Source: Xylogone sp. PMI_703
Lineage: Eukaryota > Ascomycota > Leotiomycetes
Assembly (NCBI GenBank): GCA_021399445.1
Contig: JAJTUQ010000009.1
Location: forward strand, 1,009,501 to 1,073,500
Reading direction: 5' to 3'
Length of the DNA: 64,000 bases
Part shown: one piece after another, positions 33,745-44,095 of the stretch
Layout: each line of letters begins with the position of its first letter
Position numbering within the stretch: position 1 is the first letter of the stretch
The notes under the pieces: model-generated
What the model was told of the DNA's origin: nothing
Database searches by the model: none
The model's input: only the letters and a program-made list of their open reading frames with translations
Made by a program: the position numbers and the translations under genes

Positions 33745-34858
33745 ATGCACGCCCAAATATTTCTATCGTTTCTCATTGTGGCAATGGCAATGGCCGCCAC
33801 AGCGGCAGCTCTACCTACTTCCAAGAGACCGCAATCGCTTAAAGAGAGAGTAAGTGACCCAAGTTTACAAATTTGATTCACATGATGTCTTCAATTTAGT
33901 GATGGCGGATATAGCTAACATAATTCTGGCTGAGTAGAATGTACGTGATCCTGTGTCTTAAATATATTAGGTTGATAGCAACAAATAACTGATATAATTC
34001 TGATGGAATAGCCTGTAAGTAATTTCGTATCTCTACATACATGGGTTTAGATGACAACAGCGGATGGCTAACATGGTTTTGGTGGAATAGCAAGTAAGTG
34101 ATTATATATCTTCAGACATATAGATTTAGATGCTGGCAGCAGATGGCTAATATTATACTGGTTTGGCGGAATAGGTTGTAAGTGATCTCTCGTCTTTGAA
34201 TATATATTCCAGGTGACAGTGGCAGATAACTAATATAGTTCTGACGGGGTAGGATGTAAGTGAACTATGTCTTTAAAATATTGGCTTCGGATGATAGCGG
34301 TTGATGGCTGATATGATCCGGATGGAATAGCCTGTAAGTGATCTTATAACTTCAAATATATAAATTTAGACGATGACGGTAGATGGTTAATATTGTGGCT
34401 GGTGAGATAGTCTGTACGTGATCTCATCTTAAAACACATGGGTTTAGGTGACAGTGGCAGATGGCTAATGTTATCTTTCCTCATGGGATAGGAAGTATGT
34501 TATCTCATGTCTCTGTGCATCCGTGTCATAATGGATGGCTAACATTGTGCTGGATGGTCGAATAGTTTGTAAGTAGCTTTATATCTTTATGTGTATAACT
34601 TGAGATGATGGCAGCGGATGGCTGATATTACGCTCGATGGTGGAATAGTTTGTAAGTGATACAACACTCCAGAGCGCATAAACTTTGGATGATAGTGGCA
34701 AATGGCTAATATTCTGCTGCGGAACAGTTTGTAAGTGATGCTCTACCTCGAGGTGCATAAATTTTAAAGAGTTGTAGCGAATGGCTTATATGATGTTTCA
34801 TTGGTGGTAGGCACCGAATTACGAAGAGTCCAATTCTGAAGACAGCGCTACACCATAG
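33745..34858 (+). CDS. Secreted peptide precursor encoded by a single-codon micro-exon array (12 introns, 11 exons of 3 nt)
   Basis: Exon 1 (33745-33849) encodes 35 residues: a signal peptide (hydrophobic residues 5-22, ending near AAALP) and a short basic pro-segment with a Lys-Arg pair at 27-28. It stops exactly at a GTAAGT donor, phase 0. Then come eleven exons of exactly 3 nt at 33938, 34012, 34091, 34175, 34253, 34331, 34411, 34492, 34566, 34649 and 34728, coding N-P-Q-V-D-P-S-E-F-F-F. Each lies between an AG acceptor and a GTAAGT, GTACGT or GTATGT donor. The last exon (34811-34858) reads APNYEESNSEDSATP and TAG. Total 61 residues. All 12 introns are 71-88 nt, similar in sequence, and nearly all have a GCTAAY or CTGAT branch site. 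No family is known to me. Splicing of 3-nt exons is inferred; skipping all would give a 50-residue product in the same frame. Confidence 0.7.
33850..34810 (+). repeat. Tandem array of 12 related introns (period 74-84 bp)
   Basis: Introns: 33850-33937, 33941-34011, 34015-34090, 34094-34174, 34178-34252, 34256-34330, 34334-34410, 34414-34491, 34495-34565, 34569-34648, 34652-34727, 34731-34810. The shared core is GGCAGATGGCTAATATT, then a TGGTGGAATAG acceptor, three bases and GTAAGTGAT. Spacer sequence has diverged far more than donor, branch and acceptor. Confidence 0.85.
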
Positions 34859-35610
34859 AGAACAGTGGCGTGAAAACACATGGCAATGGTTTTAAGAAGT
34901 CAAGAGAAAATTGGTTGGGCGTATCACTCTTTTCAATTGAACATTCCGCTTTTCATTCGATAGCGCGATTCAACATCGTCCTCGGGTGATAGTTAATACA
35001 TTGTACTCACCATATCTTTTATATTGCAATATGCTGGGTTCCGATTGTGTATAACCTTATCCATTTGATCCATAGTTAATGCCAATTATAGTTTCACTAA
35101 TCACTCTATGTCGCTTACTTCTCTATTATAATCTGAACTCACGGTTGATTTCCTCACCTCTTTCAAGAGATCCTTGGCTTTTATTACCTTTGAGTGATTA
35201 TCCTACGAGATAATGTAACAGGTGAGCCTTATAAATAAGGGGGGTTCCGAGTTATATATTTGAATTGCACACCAGGTACCAGTTGAGTAAAACATAGTGC
35301 AAGCTAGGCATTCAAATACCTATTGTATGAAATGCTTCATATACTGAAGGTTGAACACAACGTGCTTTCATGAAAGTCACGAGAATATGCAGCTAATTGG
35401 CCAATACCAACCGAAAAACATGGATAGGTTAGCTCTGTAATGCTGACGTGAGCCACGTGGATCAAGAAAGAGACCCGTTCGGATGGTTGCGAAACAGGTT
35501 TTTACTTAACGCTATTAGGAATCCAGATCCGACGTCCCGTTTGGCTCTCTCCATCGTCCTTTTTGAATAATACTGTCATCGCATTCTCATTTCGATTCTT
35601 GTCGCTTATG
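34859..35610. other. Intergenic between the micro-exon gene and HET-ankyrin gene
   Basis: Presumed 3' end of the micro-exon gene and promoter of the HET gene. No other feature seen. Confidence 0.4.
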
Positions 35611-37482
35611 ATGCACTTGATCAATACCAAGACGTGCAAACTTGAAACACTTGGTAATCCGACACCACTGTATGCAATCCTCTCTCACACCTGGGGAGGA
35701 GACGAAATCACTCTCCAAGACATCCAAAGCGGAAAATTCGACGAGAATAAAGAAGGATATAAGAAACTTAGAAACACCTGCTCTGTAGCAGCTTCTCATG
35801 GGTTCGAGCATGTCTGGGTTGACACATGCTGCATTGATAAGACTAGTAGCGCAGAGCTCTCCGAAGCAATTAATTCTATGTACCACTGGTACCAAGAATC
35901 AGGAGTTTGTTATGCATACCTCTCGGATGTGCCTTCCTGCCCTACCGGCAGCCAAGCCAAGAGCTTACCACACGAATTCTCAACTAGTCGTTGGTTTAGA
36001 AGGGGGTGGACACTTCAAGAGCTTATAGCCCCATCAACTCTGATATTTTTGGACCAAGAATGGCAACAGCTGGGCACTAAATCAAGCTTGCAAGAGGACA
36101 TATCTGAAATCACAGCTATACCTGCTGAAGTATTACTAACAGGTGACCTTAAAAGTACTAGCATCGCGCAGAGGATGTCATGGGCGTCCAGAAGGGAGAC
36201 GACGAGGATTGAAGATATAGCTTATTCTCTGATGGGTATCTTCGGTGTCAACATGCCCATGCTTTATGGAGAGGGAGAAAAGGCATTCATTAGGCTCCAA
36301 GAGGAGATCATGAAGTTCTCAGATGACTACAGTCTTTTTGCGTGGTCATCAAATGGTAGCCGTGGTGGACTTCTCGCAACGTCGCCTGCTGCATTTGCTA
36401 ATTCCAGGGGAATTGTTACTTTGGAAGCATCCAAGAGTCTAGGCAAAAGTATTATGGTGGATAACAAGGGGATCCATTTAATGGTCCGTTCCCGGGAAAT
36501 TAGGCCTGGCTCCACTGTTTTGCAGGCTATCCTTTCCTGTGGATTAAAGTCCAGTGAGGAATGGAGGGTGGCTATTCATGTAGAAGAAGGAATGGTGGAG
36601 ACCACAGGATCAGATGAGAAGGAAATTCCAGAGTCGACGGGGTTCTACGAAAGGATAAAGGATCGGCATGAACTGCTCGGTATTGATGATACTGAGTTAG
36701 TGAAATATCGTGAGAGGAGAATTTGTATCCGAAGAGAACGCCTGACACGACGGAGTGAGCCACCATTGATGAGAGCAGCGAGATGCGGAGCTGAGTCGGT
36801 AGTAGAACTACTACTTAGCAATGGCGCGAATGCAAATTTCAGGGCCTGGGATGGATATACGCCATTAATAATGGCTGCACGTAACGGACATGAAGGTGTT
36901 GTAAAACTGCTGCTCACCCGAGGCGCAGAAGTAGATCTCAAGGACACATCTTTCAAAAGAACACCGTTATTATGGGCTACCCTTAGTGGCCATGAAAAAG
37001 TAGTCAGGCTACTTCTTGAGGCAGGTGCTGAAGTGGAATTTAAAGATAGAGTTTATAGGCGGACGTCTTTAGGTTGGGCTGCATACAATGCCAACAAGGA
37101 GGTAGTAAAAGTGCTTCTTGAAAAGGGCGCTCGACCGAATTCTAAAGACAGATACGGCCGCACGGCACTGTCTTGGGCTGCGATCAGAGGACATGAAGAA
37201 CTAGTTCGATTACTACTAGAAAGAGCTGATGTGGAGGTTGATTCGAAAGATGCTGCTGGCAGATCACCGCTATCATGGGCCGCAGTGACGAAAGAGGAAG
37301 AAGATACATCCATAGGCAGTAATTCTGAAGGCGTTTTAAAGCTATTGCTTGATACCAATGCTGTTAATATAGAGAGCAGGGATGTAAACGGTGAGACGCC
37401 GCTTTCTTTGGCAACAGGAGAAGGATACCTTGAAAGAGCTAGACTGCTACTTGAAAAAGTCTCAAACACGCCTTCTGCTTGA
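35611..37482 (+). CDS. HET-domain and ankyrin-repeat protein (heterokaryon incompatibility type)
   Basis: Single exon, 623 residues from ATG 35611 (another ATG lies one codon upstream; MHLINTKTCKLE matches the family start). HET domain in residues about 20-110: LYAILSHTWG, ITLQDIQSG, VWVDTCCIDK and WYQESGVCYAYLSDV, followed by WFRRGWTLQELIAP and the usual post-HET block IEDIAYSLMGIFGVNMPMLYGEG. From about residue 381, seven ankyrin repeats run to the C-terminus (for example TPLIMAARNGHEGVVKLLLTRGA and TALSWAAIRGHEELVRLLLERA). Proteins of this type act in allorecognition and trigger programmed cell death on heterokaryon mismatch; repeats serve as the sensing part. The frame is clean, in contrast to its RIP-killed relative at 28.9 kb. 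Confidence 0.95.
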   Translation: MHLINTKTCKLETLGNPTPLYAILSHTWGGDEITLQDIQSGKFDENKEGYKKLRNTCSVAASHGFEHVWVDTCCIDKTSSAELSEAINSMYHWYQESGVCYAYLSDVPSCPTGSQAKSLPHEFSTSRWFRRGWTLQELIAPSTLIFLDQEWQQLGTKSSLQEDISEITAIPAEVLLTGDLKSTSIAQRMSWASRRETTRIEDIAYSLMGIFGVNMPMLYGEGEKAFIRLQEEIMKFSDDYSLFAWSSNGSRGGLLATSPAAFANSRGIVTLEASKSLGKSIMVDNKGIHLMVRSREIRPGSTVLQAILSCGLKSSEEWRVAIHVEEGMVETTGSDEKEIPESTGFYERIKDRHELLGIDDTELVKYRERRICIRRERLTRRSEPPLMRAARCGAESVVELLLSNGANANFRAWDGYTPLIMAARNGHEGVVKLLLTRGAEVDLKDTSFKRTPLLWATLSGHEKVVRLLLEAGAEVEFKDRVYRRTSLGWAAYNANKEVVKVLLEKGARPNSKDRYGRTALSWAAIRGHEELVRLLLERADVEVDSKDAAGRSPLSWAAVTKEEEDTSIGSNSEGVLKLLLDTNAVNIESRDVNGETPLSLATGEGYLERARLLLEKVSNTPSA

Positions 37483-37807
37483 TCCAATGCGTGGAAACTG
37501 CAATAGAGGTCAATATATGGACGGCACATCTCAGATTAATAGATCGGAATGGAATAGAACTACCGTAATTCCATCATTACTAGCAATTATGCTAGTTTTA
37601 ATAACATATTGCGATATTTAATAAGTATAAATGAATCTTTCTGATATCAACATCATAAAAATTCATGCATACTGTCAAATCCGACTTTCCACTCCTCAAT
37701 GAATCATCACGACCTCATTGGTACAAGATTATGTTAGAATCCAGTTTCACCATCTGGCCTTCTTATCGGGCTCTATATATAAATATGTATGTGTGTGTAT
37801 GTGTGTG

Positions 37808-39020
37808 TCATCCAGACGTCCCTGTCCCAATGAATACCACCAGAACGGCAGCATATGCTGCAGTACTGGCCAAGACATCCTTTTCCTGGTCCAGGAAATA
37901 TGCCATAATAAGACCAAATCCAGTGACAAAGGCCGTTGTCGAAATGAGCGAGATATATAATCCTTTCTTCAGCACCATCAACCACATTGGGCCCAATAGA
38001 AAAGCCCCACCCATGGCAGCAACTGCAACACGCCGCCTGAAGCCGAGTTGCCACATCTTAGAGACATTAGATCCGCGAGTGCCGCAGATGGGCTCGGCCT
38101 TTTCGTTCTTCTCTTCCCACCTTTTCAGTGACCATTGTTGTGTTTCTATCATTTGGACGAGCTCGTCGTCGATATTGCAGTTGAGTACGTAGTTATCGAT
38201 GTTATACTCCCCCGTGGCAAGGAATGGATCGCGGGCCGATTTACTTCGTTTTTCCATGTAGTCGTGGTCCTGCAAAGCCTTGACTGTGGCATATCGAAAT
38301 GAGCAACTATCTTTGGCAACGAGAAGAGACCGGTAGTTGGACACTCACTATACTGCTCAAGTGTTTGTTCCCAACCGTCGACCTCGCGATGCTCTTTGCG
38401 CATTCTTGTTATGTCTCTCACCAGTTGGCATTGAAGCTTTCGAATGCGCATCCGCTGCACTTCTGCAAAGCTGATTCTGTACCGTTTCCCATCCCCAATA
38501 TTTGGATGCTCAGATGTTTTCTTGTTATCAACTCCTCGAATTGCAGCCCATAAATTTTCAAGCAGGGTCTGGCTAGGACTGGCATTCCATTGTCGAAGTT
38601 CCGTCACAAGGCCGTCAAGATGATGATCTATGACCCAGTTTCCAGGATCATCGCAGTCGAGTTCTATTCTTCGATCCTGGTGCGTTGTTGGGTGCTGTAG
38701 GTCAACACTATATCTGAGTGGCGGGCTGCTATTTTTTCTAGACCGCAGGCTGGCGTTCGGCGAGCCAGCTCTTTGTGCAACTCCCGTCTCATCTCCTTGA
38801 CTGAGTCTCCGGGACCTCACAGGTCTAATACTATGGTAGCTTCCACGTCTGTGTGATCTGAGGCTATTGGATTCGCCTTCGTCTTCAGCTGTAGTCCATG
38901 TGAATATATTAGTCTCGACTACAAAGGACACTGATTCAAAACTAGCATGGCGGATTCCTTACAGACGTGAGATACATGGAGTGTTTCTGCAATCTTTTCA
39001 ATGTCTCGATCCAGACTCAT
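37808..39020 (-). CDS. DUF6594 membrane protein
   Basis: Three exons (39020-38963, 38918-38349, 38283-37808) join to 367 residues with introns of 44 and 65 nt, both GT..AG. The start MSLDRDIEKIAETLHVSHV is short and precedes a Ser/Arg-rich disordered stretch. The DUF6594 core follows: EVQRMRIRKLQCQLVRDI, then YIKALQDHDYM across intron 2, then FLATGEYNIDNYVL. The last 80 residues contain three membrane helices (around AMGGAFLLGPMWLMVL, LISTTAFVTGFGLIMAYFL and AAYAAVLVVFIG), the typical end of this fungal family. Function is unknown; members often lie near HET genes. A GTGTGT-rich tract begins beyond the stop. Confidence 0.88.
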
Positions 39021-40205
39021 GCTGATGAAATAAAATCAAATTGCAGCTGTAAGGCTGGCGGGTGGTGCCGGCCAGTTAACAAAGAAAAATAGAGATCACA
39101 GCCTTGTGCTGTCGTGGTGCAACAATGATCTGACAGCCGGGCTTAATCCATTTCTTGCATTAGAGGTTCCATCCGTAACAATCTTGATGCTAAGAGTGGA
39201 TCCCCCAAGTCCCGTAATTTGGCCGCGAAGTGGCAATTAGTCCGTGTAATCAGGCCATGAAGTAGCGGTTGGTCCGCGTCCCGGCCCTCGAGATGTACGC
39301 GGTGAGGGCTACGAACCTATAGCATTCCTGAGGCAATGTCTATAGAGCTGAGATTGAGTCAAATCGGTTCGAATCGAATAATTAACGTTATACTTGCGTA
39401 CTATATCATCTTGTTGTTTGACTTCATTCTCGATCGTAATTACTCCACAATTTTTGACAACGTGACCTTTTCGAAGAACTCAGGAAAATATTATGAATTG
39501 TTTAACTACTGAGAAAGAAAAGTTCAGAATATTTATTATTAAGTCTGTCTAAAAGGTTTTTGATTAACTCTGATCAAGTCACCTAGGATTTAGGTTTGAA
39601 GAGTTTGAATACTTATTCACAAGAAAATAAAAATTTTTATAAATTACCTCAAACAACAAAGAAAGTTTATATGGAATAGCTTAAATTACAGTCAAGCGTA
39701 TGTTAGAAATGTTTTCTAGGGTATATAAAACATTGCGACACTGTAAGATCAGGGACCCAGGATTGTCCGTATCAAGAGTTCTTTTTCTCCTTGTGGTTTT
39801 TGGTTCTTGTTATTGACAATATTTATATATAATTCCTTAGTTTAACACGTCCTAATACCCCCAGGGAGATCTCAGGGAGCAGGTTTCACCTGCCCCCGCT
39901 GGACGCAAATAACTATCATCATCATCATCATCATCATCATCAAGATAACCATAACATGCCACGATCCCAGTCTTGAGGCTGTGGAAGGACCACTCAATTG
40001 TCCTGGAGATTATCAATCTGAGGCGACCTACTCGGGGTATATCCCATGATCCAATCTGATAAATAGCTTTCAGCTCTCCATCCTTTTGAATTATTAGCAT
40101 TTTGAACCGCATCTTCTTTCCACATGCATTTTCAAGCACGCTCTGTCAAAAGACCTTTTACCCCTCATCTCATCTCAAGCACATATTACAAAACAAACGA
40201 CCGTC
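39021..40205. other. Intergenic with an ATC microsatellite
   Basis: 39200-39340 is GC-rich without a gene. The AT-rich part at 39360-39860 has no frame. A minus-strand 95-codon frame (40139-39852) crosses the ATC repeat and would encode nine Asp; no domain, judged doubtful. Confidence 0.35.
39915..39942. repeat. (ATC)n microsatellite
   Basis: About nine tandem ATC/TCA units. Confidence 0.9.
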
Positions 40206-40922
40206 ATGGTTGTAGTAGTTAGTAGCGGTGGTGCCCTTATCGTTCCCGTTCTCGCTAAACCAGTTCTTGCTGGCACTGCTGCAGTCATATCTGAAGGTGC
40301 TCTGGCTGCTGCTGGCACCGCCGCCGTTGTCGAGGGTGCAGGACTTTCTACCGCTATTGCTGCTGAAAACCTTGTGATTGCTTTAACGGGGTTAACTGTC
40401 CCCAGTATTTGGAATCCGGTGGGATGGACTATCGGAGGCGTCCTTGTCGGTGCTAGTCAACCAACATCGCAGGTTGTGACCTGGGGCTGCTATAAGCCTA
40501 TTATTGGCGAGATTGATGCCAAAGAAACATCGATCAAGCCAATAGCATTTGCAGATCTAGCAGGACATCCGGAAGTTCGACGGGTGTCTGTCTTCGCGAA
40601 CGCTGCAACCGCCAACCTCTCCAATGTTGAGGTCGAAAACAGAGCCGAGCAATACTATTTACTACGTGGCGTTATTCTACCTTGGGGTTCAGCTGCATAC
40701 CATACAGAGCCAATCGACGATTCGATCTGTACTATCCCTTCATATGCGAGTTCACAGGGGTCCACAAGAGCTAGGAGTGCTCTGATCGGAAGCACTGCAA
40801 GGCAGATGAGAATGAGAAGAAGCCAGCCGACGATGAGCGTTAGGGGGGTTGCTTGCTCACTATTCTCCTTTGGCCTCCACCTGATGTGTTTGCACCATAA
40901 AATTATTAGTTTAACGTTTTAA
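40206..40922 (+). CDS. Gly/Ala-rich fungal protein of unknown function
   Basis: Single exon from ATG 40206, 238 residues. The first 100 residues are hydrophobic and Gly/Ala-rich (for example GALAAAGTAAVVEGAG, TGLTVPSIWNPVGWTIGGVLVGA), suggesting membrane-associated helices with glycine-zipper spacing. Then TWGCYKPIIGE, FADLAGHPEVRRVSV and an ENRAEQYYLLRGVILPWGSAAYH block. The order W-x-C-W/Y-KP ... HPxVR ... recurs in a poorly described group of fungal proteins (recognition from memory, weak). The C-terminal 40 residues are basic and then hydrophobic. No function assigned. Confidence 0.6.
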   Translation: MVVVVSSGGALIVPVLAKPVLAGTAAVISEGALAAAGTAAVVEGAGLSTAIAAENLVIALTGLTVPSIWNPVGWTIGGVLVGASQPTSQVVTWGCYKPIIGEIDAKETSIKPIAFADLAGHPEVRRVSVFANAATANLSNVEVENRAEQYYLLRGVILPWGSAAYHTEPIDDSICTIPSYASSQGSTRARSALIGSTARQMRMRRSQPTMSVRGVACSLFSFGLHLMCLHHKIISLTF

Positions 40923-41669
40923 ATGGAGGGAGTCTCACAACTTAACGGTGTGACTGATATGGAGTGTTAACTCGTGAAGCTCAGTATCATCAATGTCCGG
41001 CATGTGCAGAGCAGCCAGGAGGTTGCTTCGGCCTGCCGAGCCGGCCGAAGCAGGTCCAGCCTGTCTTCGGGCATTGTTGTGACTGTACTGGCTATCCTCT
41101 CAAGGTTGATGCCAAAGATCTGCCACGTTGACCTTGCAGGTATTGCATAAAGACAAGTCATTATTAGTAATATATTAGTATAATTTCTGACAAATTTGCG
41201 AATTATTTGTAATTATGTAGGTTAAATTTTAATGTCGTATTCTACACGTAATTTTAAGCTATTTGAACTGAAATTTGATTACAAGATACATTATTATGGT
41301 ATTAACTGTATGCTTCATTTTCGGAGCTTTTGAGAATGTTTGCAGCCAGGGTGTTACTGCACAGTCAGACCTTGAGCAAAAAAGTCATGTCACACGCCGA
41401 TAACGACTTTAGCACTGTTAGTCGCAGATTCGCCCCTTAGCTGGCTTAAGACGGCCCGATATTATTCCGCGAAGTATATTACATCCTCCGTTACCGTGGT
41501 CATGCTCTCAACGATTTGTTGTTTTACGGTACTACTTTATGGCCTAAATTCGCCACCTTACGAATGAGGTAAAGCCACGGTCCAGTAAAGGTTCTGACAT
41601 ATTAGATTTTTTGTATCAGACGGCCCCGATTTCATCGCAAGACAGACCTCTGAAGCCTCTAAACGTTTA
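40923..41669. other. Intergenic, no gene seen
   Basis: Includes imperfect inverted CTTCGGCC/GGCCGAAG motifs near 41028-41052. Nothing coding recognised. Confidence 0.4.
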
Positions 41670-43470
41670 ATGGCATGGATTGCAAATGCAAAATATAATA
41701 TGCAGAGCATGCCATCGATTCAACGACGTGGGCGACGATCTAAACCAGTTTTTTTCGTTAACGCTCTTCCATCCTCGGAAAAGGAACGTTCCCAGGTGCG
41801 GCGTCAGATCCGTCGTCATGTGGGTAACTGGACTTGGGACAAAGTAAAGCAACGCCCTGAAGTCGTAACTCTAGATTTTTCTGAAGGTAACATTAGGTTA
41901 GGCATAACCGGATTTCCCGGATTGGCAATTTCCACTAATTTCTCCGCCTAGAGATGTGCCTTCATCTGGTGCTGGCCAAAATCTACAGAAAAGAGCGTCA
42001 CATCCTGTTGTAGATAATATACAGCCAATTATATATCATCCAATAATTTTAGTTGAGCCATTTGGACCAGGGGCTTTTAGTGGTGGATACTATTTCCAGC
42101 ATCCATCCACTCGAGCTTTCATGGGTTACTGTAGATCGTATAGTAAGTTCTGCTTGATGCCATATCCCTGCGAATATATTCATAGTATAATAGCACTATC
42201 AACGCTCTGGCCGACCTTGACTCCTATGTCTCTAAATGAAGGCAGTAACCAGATTTCATCCAGTTGGATACAACTCTCAGAACGGAACCCTGCTGTGTGG
42301 AATGCCTTCTTTTTTGGCTCATGCGTCCACCATTTCGCTTCATCTTTGCTACGAGGACAGTATTCTACAGACTCTGAAATACGCCTGATGGAATTGATCC
42401 AGTTGAAGACAATACAGGCGATTAATCAAGGCCTTAAAAGCCCCCATAGTTCGACCAATAACACGGTTCTCATGGGTGTTGCATCTCTTGCAAGCAATAC
42501 GACGACCCTCTTCCGATCTTTCAGGCCCCGAGCCACTCCATTTATCGCACCACTCGCATCCATGCAAGGTTTAGATATATACAGTCACATCGAGTTCCAT
42601 CAAATTCACCTGAAAGGGCTTTTCAAAATTATAGAAATGCGTGGTGGGATTCAGCAAGTGGACTTGCCAGGGCTCGCTGCCGTTATATCCTAGTAAATGG
42701 AACTTTCAACATTTGTGATGGAACACATATTAATTACCAGCAGTATTGACATAATAAATGCTAGCCGTACAGTATCCCACCCACAGTATTGCTTTGTTCC
42801 TCTGACTGGAACCATACCTTCTGAACTGCTGAAAATATTTGGGACCTATCCTCTGGAATCAGGATTTGATGCTCAATTATATCCTAATGTTAACCACTCC
42901 TTTATCATTGGAAAAATATTTGAGGCAATAAGGTTCTACATGGGCCTTTTAGAAGTCTCTGAGTATGATGAAATACCGAAAAACCTAGATTTGAAATTAT
43001 TGATCGACTGCAGAAATCTAATACAGCATCATATCTTATCTCTTCCTAAAAGCTGTGAGTTGGGAATCGCCGACCAACCTAGCCACATATACGAGATAGC
43101 ACGCCTGGCGATAATTATATATGGAGTAGGAGTCATCTTTCCAATTGCGGGACAAAATTCTCCCCTTACTTTCCTAGCTGGACAATTGCAAATCCTCCTT
43201 AAACAGCAATTTGAAAATTTGGTTTCAGCAGAAAATATAGATGTGGTTATCTGGGCAGTAGTTCTAGGGGGGATTGCTGCAGTAGACGACCCCTACTGTC
43301 GAAGATGGTTCACTACTTGTCTCCGCTCAGCAGTTGATAGCGCCGGGGTGGGTTCCTGGAATCAGCTCCAGCACATTCTCAGCAGCGTCGCTTGGTTCGA
43401 ACCAGCTTGCACATCGGCCGGGCTCCAATTGTGGCAGGAAGCATTTAACGTGACCACATACGAGGACTAA
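41670..43470 (+). CDS. Fungal-specific transcription factor domain protein without a visible zinc cluster
   Basis: Three exons (41670-41886, 41954-42692, 42741-43470; introns 67 and 48 nt) give 561 residues. The N-terminus has a basic run (QRRGRRSKPVFFVNALPSSEKERSQVRRQIRRHV) characteristic of the 'tachykinin-family' fungal regulators, which lack the Cys6 cluster. The body matches the Fungal_trans_2/DUF3468 type: GYCRSYSKFCLMPYPCEYIHSIIALSTLWPTL, HIEFHQIHLKGLFKIIEMRGGIQQ, and a C-terminal WAVVLGGIAA / WFTTCLR segment. Two adjacent stops at 42691-42696 disappear when the 48-nt intron (GTAAAT..CAG) is removed, giving LAAVISYSIDIINASR. Predicted nuclear regulator; its neighbours (NTF2-like, SDR, hydrolase, oxidase) are possible targets, by position only. 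Confidence 0.88.
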
Positions 43471-44095
43471 TCCCAGAGAAATTATGTCGATATGTTTTAA
43501 AAACGGTCCATATTTTCGAATTTGAGGTTGTATATTTCCGATATGATCATGTCTTGATCCGATTGCAAATAATACATCTATCGATGCCAAACCAGTATTG
43601 TATGTTGGAATCCACCTTGAGAATGAGGTGGAAAAGGTCTGAGAAGACCTCGGATACTTCACAGTTCCTACAGGACATGTGAGGGCACCAGTTGTGCCCA
43701 ATCTTCAAGGGTAGTGCAGATATGGCAAAAGGCAAGCTTTTTATGATTTGTAGGCGCTTGTGGTATGTACGAACTGCAGTTATACAATGTGGACCTAGTC
43801 TATAATAATAGTAGCTACATTTATTACTTTAACTTGATAACATGGTCTAGTCAAAATGTGTAGTTGCCATCCCATCTTAGTAGTTTATGGTACATTCCAG
43901 TCTTTTCACAAGGTGTAGCGGTATTTTGAATCCGTAGATACTGAGTATAAGAACAATCTAATGTACTTATTTTAACTGAACATTGTTTATGGAGTCATTA
44001 GATGGGTGGTAATTCATATTCATTGATTTTGGGGTTGCATAAATTCAATAGCTATTTCCACCCTCTTGCACCTCAACATTCTGTTGAGGTTTCCT
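43471..44095. other. Convergent 3' region, no gene seen
   Basis: Shared downstream region of the regulator gene (plus) and the NTF2-like gene (minus). Confidence 0.4.

Noticed and set aside
33850..34810. Reading the 74-84 bp repeats as a CRISPR array or plain minisatellite
   Set aside because: The host is clearly eukaryotic, the repeats are not identical, and the conserved words are splice signals in correct order with a 3-nt gap each time, flanked by exons in frame.
36572..37529. Long minus-strand frames opposite the HET-ankyrin gene
   Set aside because: They are antisense shadows of the ankyrin-repeat coding sequence.
39852..40139. Minus-strand frame with nine consecutive Asp codons
   Set aside because: The Asp run is just the ATC microsatellite; no domain, no splice support, and it ends against the promoter of the next gene.
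42691..42696. Adjacent TAG and TAA inside the transcription-factor gene, suggesting a pseudogene
   Set aside because: They fall across the donor and interior of a 48-nt GTAAAT..CAG intron; removing it restores a continuous frame.
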